Assembly (NCBI RefSeq): GCF_001293465.1
Contig: NZ_JSYZ01000021.1
Span: 41,749-86,024 of the forward strand
Origin: Pseudomonas asplenii
GTDB taxonomy: Bacteria; Pseudomonadota; Gammaproteobacteria; Pseudomonadales; Pseudomonadaceae
DNA length: 44,276 nucleotides
Direction: 5' to 3'
Of the stretch, positions 40,975 through 44,276 are shown piece by piece. The notes beneath the pieces are model-generated. The model made no database searches. It was not told where the DNA came from and was given only the letters and a program-made list of their open reading frames with translations. Position 1 is the first letter of the stretch, and the number at the start of each line of letters is the position of its first letter. The translations under genes and the position numbers were made by a program.

Positions 40975-42185
40975 TGAGCAAGTTCATGGATTGGGTTGAT
41001 GCGCGCTTCCCCGCCACCAAGATGTGGGAAGACCATCTCAGCAAGTACTACGCACCGAAAAACTTCAACTTCCTCTACTTCTTCGGCTCCCTGGCGCTGC
41101 TGGTGCTGGTCAACCAGATCGTCACCGGTGTCTGGCTGACGATGAGCTACACCCCTTCGGCGGAAGAGGCCTTCGCCTCCGTCGAATACATCATGCGTGA
41201 TGTCGAGTACGGCGCGATCCTGCGTCTGCTGCACTCCACCGGCGCTTCGGCGTTCTTCATCGTGGTCTATCTGCACATGTTCCGTGGCCTGCTCTACGGT
41301 TCGTACCAGAAGCCGCGCGAGCTGGTCTGGCTGTTCGGCATGCTGATCTACCTGGCGCTGATGGCCGAGGCCTTCATGGGCTACCTGCTGCCGTGGGGGC
41401 AGATGTCCTACTGGGGCGCGCAGGTGATCATCTCGCTGTTCGGCGCGATCCCGGTCATCGGTAACGACCTGACCCAGTGGATCCGCGGTGACTACCTGAT
41501 TTCCGGGATCACCCTGAACCGCTTCTTCGCCCTGCATGTGGTGGCCCTGCCGATCGTGATTCTCGGCCTGGTGGTGCTGCACATCCTGGCGCTGCACGAA
41601 GTGGGCTCGAACAACCCCGATGGTGTCGACATCAAGAAGAAAAAGGACGAAAACGGCGTACCGCTGGACGGCATTCCGTTCCACCCGTACTACACCGTGA
41701 AAGACATTGTCGGCGTGGTGGTGTTCCTGTTCGTCTTCTGTTCCGTAGTGTTCTTCTTCCCGGAAATGGGCGGTTATTTCCTGGAAAAACCGAACTTTGA
41801 GGTGGCCAACGCCTTCAAGACGCCGGAGCACATCGCCCCTGTCTGGTACTTCACACCGTTCTACGCGATCCTGCGGGCGGTGCCGGACAAGCTCATGGGG
41901 GTTCTCGCCATGGGCGCCTCGATTGCCCTGCTGTTCGTGCTGCCGTGGCTGGATCGCAGTCCGGTCAAGTCGATGCGCTACAAGGGCTGGCTGAGCCGGA
42001 TCTGGCTGGTGATCTTCTGTGTGTCTTTCCTGATCCTTGGCTGGCTGGGCGTCATGGCGCCGACGCCGGAGCGTACGCTGCTGTCGCAGGTGTGCACCGT
42101 GCTGTATTTCGCCTACTTCATTCTGATGCCGTTCTATACCCGGCTCGAGAAGACCAAACCGGTTCCGGAAAGGGTGACTGGCTGA
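40974..42185 (+). CDS. petB: Ubiquinol-cytochrome c reductase cytochrome b subunit
   Basis: A 403-residue, eight-helix membrane subunit that holds hemes bL and bH through paired His ligands (for example in LLHSTGASAFFIVVYLHMFRG). The quinol-oxidation site motif reads PVWY rather than the more widespread PEWY, a variant I recall from other gamma- and beta-proteobacteria. The ATG at 40974 overlaps the petA stop; AGGAG is 8 nt upstream. The stop TGA in turn overlaps the petC ATG, so the three genes are translationally coupled. Confidence 0.97.
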   Translation: MSKFMDWVDARFPATKMWEDHLSKYYAPKNFNFLYFFGSLALLVLVNQIVTGVWLTMSYTPSAEEAFASVEYIMRDVEYGAILRLLHSTGASAFFIVVYLHMFRGLLYGSYQKPRELVWLFGMLIYLALMAEAFMGYLLPWGQMSYWGAQVIISLFGAIPVIGNDLTQWIRGDYLISGITLNRFFALHVVALPIVILGLVVLHILALHEVGSNNPDGVDIKKKKDENGVPLDGIPFHPYYTVKDIVGVVVFLFVFCSVVFFFPEMGGYFLEKPNFEVANAFKTPEHIAPVWYFTPFYAILRAVPDKLMGVLAMGASIALLFVLPWLDRSPVKSMRYKGWLSRIWLVIFCVSFLILGWLGVMAPTPERTLLSQVCTVLYFAYFILMPFYTRLEKTKPVPERVTG

Positions 42186-42967
42186 TGAAAAAACTATTTG
42201 CTGTTTTGCTGCTCGCGGCCCTGCCGGTTCTGTCCTTCGCTGCCGAGCATGGTGGTCCCGAGCTTGAAAAGGTCGACATCGACGTTTCCGACAAGGCGGC
42301 CATGCAGGATGGTGCGCGGACCTTCGCCAACTACTGCATGGGTTGCCACAGTGCCAAGTTCCAGCGTTACGAGCGGGTCGCAGATGACCTGGGTATTCCC
42401 CATGACCTGATGCTCAAGAACCTGGTGTTCACCGGCGCCAAGATCGGCGACCACATGAGCATCGGCATGCAGCCGGCGGATGCCAAGGCCTGGTTCGGTG
42501 CGGCTCCGCCCGACCTGACCCTGGTGGCGCGGGTGCGTGGTACCGACTGGCTGTACGGTTACCTGCGTTCTTTCTACGAGGATCCGGCACGTCCATGGGG
42601 CGTGAACAACAAGGTCTTCCCGAACGTCGGCATGCCGAACGTGCTGGTGGGCCTGCAGGGTCGTCAGGTCGTCGGTTGCAAGCAGGTGCAAATCGTCGAG
42701 AATGGCAAGAAGCAGTATGATCCGCTGACCGGCACGCCATTGACTCATGAAGCGTGCGACCAACTGACCATCGTGCCGAAAACCGGTGCCTTGACGGAAG
42801 AGCAGTTCGACGAGAAGGTCAAGAACCTGGTGACCTTCCTGGCCTACTCGGCCAACCCGGTGAAGCTGCAGCATCAGCGCATCGGTACTTACGTTCTGCT
42901 GTACCTGGCCTTCCTCTTCGTATTCGCTTATCTGCTCAAGCGCGAATACTGGAAGGATGTGCACTGA
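42185..42967 (+). CDS. petC: Ubiquinol-cytochrome c reductase cytochrome c1 subunit
   Basis: A 260-residue c-type cytochrome. It has a cleavable signal peptide (about residues 1-19, ending SFAA), the heme-attachment motif CMGCH at 51-55, and a single C-terminal membrane anchor (VLLYLAFLFVFAYLL) ending in KREYWKDVH. It accepts electrons from the Rieske protein and passes them to soluble cytochrome c. It starts at the ATG overlapping the petB stop. A long structured RNA segment follows before sspA. Confidence 0.97.
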   Translation: MKKLFAVLLLAALPVLSFAAEHGGPELEKVDIDVSDKAAMQDGARTFANYCMGCHSAKFQRYERVADDLGIPHDLMLKNLVFTGAKIGDHMSIGMQPADAKAWFGAAPPDLTLVARVRGTDWLYGYLRSFYEDPARPWGVNNKVFPNVGMPNVLVGLQGRQVVGCKQVQIVENGKKQYDPLTGTPLTHEACDQLTIVPKTGALTEEQFDEKVKNLVTFLAYSANPVKLQHQRIGTYVLLYLAFLFVFAYLLKREYWKDVH

Positions 42968-42998
42968 TAACGTTGTAATATAGCTGTCAGTCAATCGT

Positions 42999-43119
42999 GC
43001 GCGCCCAAGGGTGCCTCTGAGACGTAACGAACTGGTGTGGAGGGGGCGGAGCCGAAAAGGCTTCGCCGGCCGTCTTCTCCACTCGTTACGGGAGGCTTCC
43101 CTTGGGCGCGCTCGTTTTT
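42999..43119 (+). ncRNA. Extended RNA hairpin between petC and sspA, ending in a T run
   Basis: Nested complementary arms form one long rod: 42999-43010 with 43100-43111 (12 bp, GCGCGCCCAAGG/CCTTGGGCGCGC); 43023-43030 with 43083-43090 (8 bp); 43037-43042 with 43077-43082 (6 bp); and 43045-43053 with 43059-43067 (9 positions, one G-U) around a GAAAA loop. Five T residues follow at 43115-43119, 25 nt before the sspA ribosome site. It could be the petABC terminator, an attenuator/leader of sspAB, or a stable small RNA. I do not recognise it as a named RNA family. Confidence 0.7.
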
Positions 43120-43156
43120 GCGTTTCGACCATTTCAAACAAGCGAGGAGGACCGCC

Positions 43157-43786
43157 ATGGGCGTGACCAATCGGTTGGCCTGTTACTCCGACCCCGCCGA
43201 CCACTATTCCCACCGAGTGCGTATTGTGTTGGCGGAAAAGGGTGTCAGTGCCGAGATCATCAGTGTCGAGGCGGGACGTCAGCCAGCGAAGCTGACTGAA
43301 GTGAACCCTTACGGCAGCCTGCCCACCCTGGTCGATCGTGACCTGGCGTTGTGGGAGTCGACTGTGGTGATGGAATACCTGGATGAGCGTTACCCGCATC
43401 CACCGCTGCTGCCGGTTTATCCCGTGGCGCGGGCCAACAGCCGGCTGCTGATGCATCGCATCCAGCGTGACTGGTGCGGGCTGGTCGACCTGATCCTGGA
43501 CTCGCGGACCAAGGAGCCGGCGCGTGTGCAGGCGCGCAAGGAACTGCGCGAGAGCCTCACCGGGGTATCTCCGTTGTTCGCCGACAAGCCTTTCTTCCTG
43601 AGTGAGGAGCAAAGTCTGGTCGATTGCTGTCTATTACCGATACTCTGGCGTTTGCCAATTCTGGGTATTGAACTGCCGCGGCAAGCCAAGCCGCTGCTCG
43701 ATTATATGGAGCGCCAGTTTGCGCGTGAGGCTTTCCAGGCAAGCCTGTCTGGTGTCGAACGCGATATGCGCCAAGGAGCTGCTTAA
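43157..43786 (+). CDS. sspA: Stringent starvation protein A
   Basis: A 209-residue protein with a glutathione-S-transferase fold: a thioredoxin-like N-terminal part with the NPYGSLPTLVD and WESTVVMEYLDERYP motifs, then an all-helical part. SspA binds RNA polymerase and modulates stress and virulence gene expression; it is not expected to be an active transferase. The ATG at 43157 has GAGGAGG 6 nt upstream. It is coupled to sspB through a TAATG overlap. The extended hairpin at 42999-43119 lies in or just before its leader. Confidence 0.96.
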   Translation: MGVTNRLACYSDPADHYSHRVRIVLAEKGVSAEIISVEAGRQPAKLTEVNPYGSLPTLVDRDLALWESTVVMEYLDERYPHPPLLPVYPVARANSRLLMHRIQRDWCGLVDLILDSRTKEPARVQARKELRESLTGVSPLFADKPFFLSEEQSLVDCCLLPILWRLPILGIELPRQAKPLLDYMERQFAREAFQASLSGVERDMRQGAA

Positions 43787-44190
43787 TGAACTCCAGCCGT
43801 CCTTATTTGGTTCGTGCCCTGTACGAATGGATAGTGGATAACGATTGTACGCCGCACATCCTGGTCAATTCCGAGGCCCCCTCGGTCCAGGTGCCGCAAG
43901 GCTTTGCCAGCGACGGGCAAATCGTCCTGAATATTTCTCCAAGTGCCGTGCGTCACCTGCACATGGATAACGAAGCGGTCAGTTTCGAGGGGCGTTTCGG
44001 TGGTGTGGCCCATACGCTGTATGTGCCCATTGGCGCGATTCTCGGGATCTATGCCCGGGAAAACGGCCAGGGCATGGTCTTCGATCTCGAGTCGCCACTG
44101 GAAGACGACGACAATGAAGTCGAGCCGGATGACGATGGGCCGGAGCCGCCGCGTCCGAGTGGGCGTCCTAGCCTGAAGGTGGTGAAGTAA
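43786..44190 (+). CDS. sspB: ClpXP adaptor SspB (protease specificity-enhancing factor)
   Basis: A 134-residue adaptor that hands ssrA-tagged and other substrates to ClpXP. A folded substrate-binding domain (about 1-110) is followed by an acidic, flexible linker (DDDNEVEPDDD) and the C-terminal RPSLKVVK, which matches the short ClpX-docking (XB) peptide. The ATG overlaps the last base of the sspA stop codon. A strong terminator follows. Confidence 0.97.
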   Translation: MNSSRPYLVRALYEWIVDNDCTPHILVNSEAPSVQVPQGFASDGQIVLNISPSAVRHLHMDNEAVSFEGRFGGVAHTLYVPIGAILGIYARENGQGMVFDLESPLEDDDNEVEPDDDGPEPPRPSGRPSLKVVK

Positions 44191-44207
44191 CAGCAGCGGA
44201 TGGGCAT

Positions 44208-44246
44208 GAAAAAGCCCCTGTCATCTTTCGGTGACAGGGGCTTTTT
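44208..44246 (+). terminator. Intrinsic terminator after sspAB
   Basis: A long stem, AAAAAGCCCCTGTCA with the complementary TGACAGGGGCTTTTT, ends in five T residues. Because A and T runs flank both sides, it can also work on the opposite strand. Confidence 0.95.
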
Positions 44247-44276
44247 CGTTTGCGGGTGTCCCGTCCTGAATAAGGT

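Noticed and set aside
1..44276. CRISPR arrays, tRNA/rRNA genes, insertion sequences, phage or plasmid genes
   Set aside because: I looked for regularly spaced direct repeats, cloverleaf signatures with CCA ends, transposase/integrase motifs and replication proteins and found none.

Overview
The window is a chromosomal stretch of a Pseudomonas, most likely of the P. fluorescens group. Support comes from high-GC coding, Pseudomonas-type REP palindromes, a yybP-ykoY riboswitch ahead of a TMEM165/GDT1 gene, and the block YhcB-like / hydrolase / trpS / zapE ... rplM-rpsI-petABC-sspAB, which from memory matches the order around PA4441-PA4427 of P. aeruginosa. I could not run a search, so the species call is inference. 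I see no tRNA, rRNA, insertion sequence, integrase or CRISPR array.

Layout. (1) 1-9935, housekeeping and accessory singletons: a SRAP/YedK-like protein whose active site looks altered, a REP doublet, a Cache-type chemoreceptor, an M48 lipoprotein protease, a GDT1-type cation exporter with a Mn riboswitch leader, rsmC, a D-2-hydroxyacid dehydrogenase, a long imperfect palindrome, a LysE/RhtB exporter, and an AraC regulator divergent from an MFS transporter. (2) 10084-18291, a fatty-acid or lipid module: an AlkK-like acyl-CoA ligase, a DUF1302 outer-membrane protein, a DUF1329 periplasmic protein and a MalT-like LuxR regulator. (3) 18469-24544, a signalling pair: a REC-GGDEF-EAL protein and a very large CHASE-PAS3-HK-REC2-HPt hybrid kinase that starts at TTG. 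(4) 24653-30062, conserved genes: an MBL hydrolase, an OmpA lipoprotein, a YhcB-like protein, an alpha/beta hydrolase, trpS and zapE.

(5) 30098-35366, an accessory-looking cluster on the minus strand, read in the order flavin amino-acid 2-monooxygenase-like enzyme, nitrilase-superfamily amidase, internally duplicated membrane protein, asparaginase. A GlxA-type regulator lies just upstream. The first two suggest oxidative decarboxylation of an amino acid to an amide, then amide hydrolysis (the logic of IaaM/IaaH and DavB/DavA). The substrate cannot be read from sequence. (6) 35504-39049: the GlxA-type regulator, a divergent LCAD-like acyl-CoA dehydrogenase, a composite REP palindrome and a Tas-type aldo/keto reductase. 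(7) 39295-44190: ribosomal proteins L13 and S9, the cytochrome bc1 complex (petABC), a long extended RNA hairpin, and the sspA-sspB pair.

The items I think most deserve follow-up are the four-gene amino-acid/amide cluster with its unrecognised duplicated permease, the structured RNA between petC and sspA, the altered SRAP active site, the 129-bp palindrome near 7.1 kb, and a shared motif ahead of the acyl-CoA ligase and DUF1302 genes.
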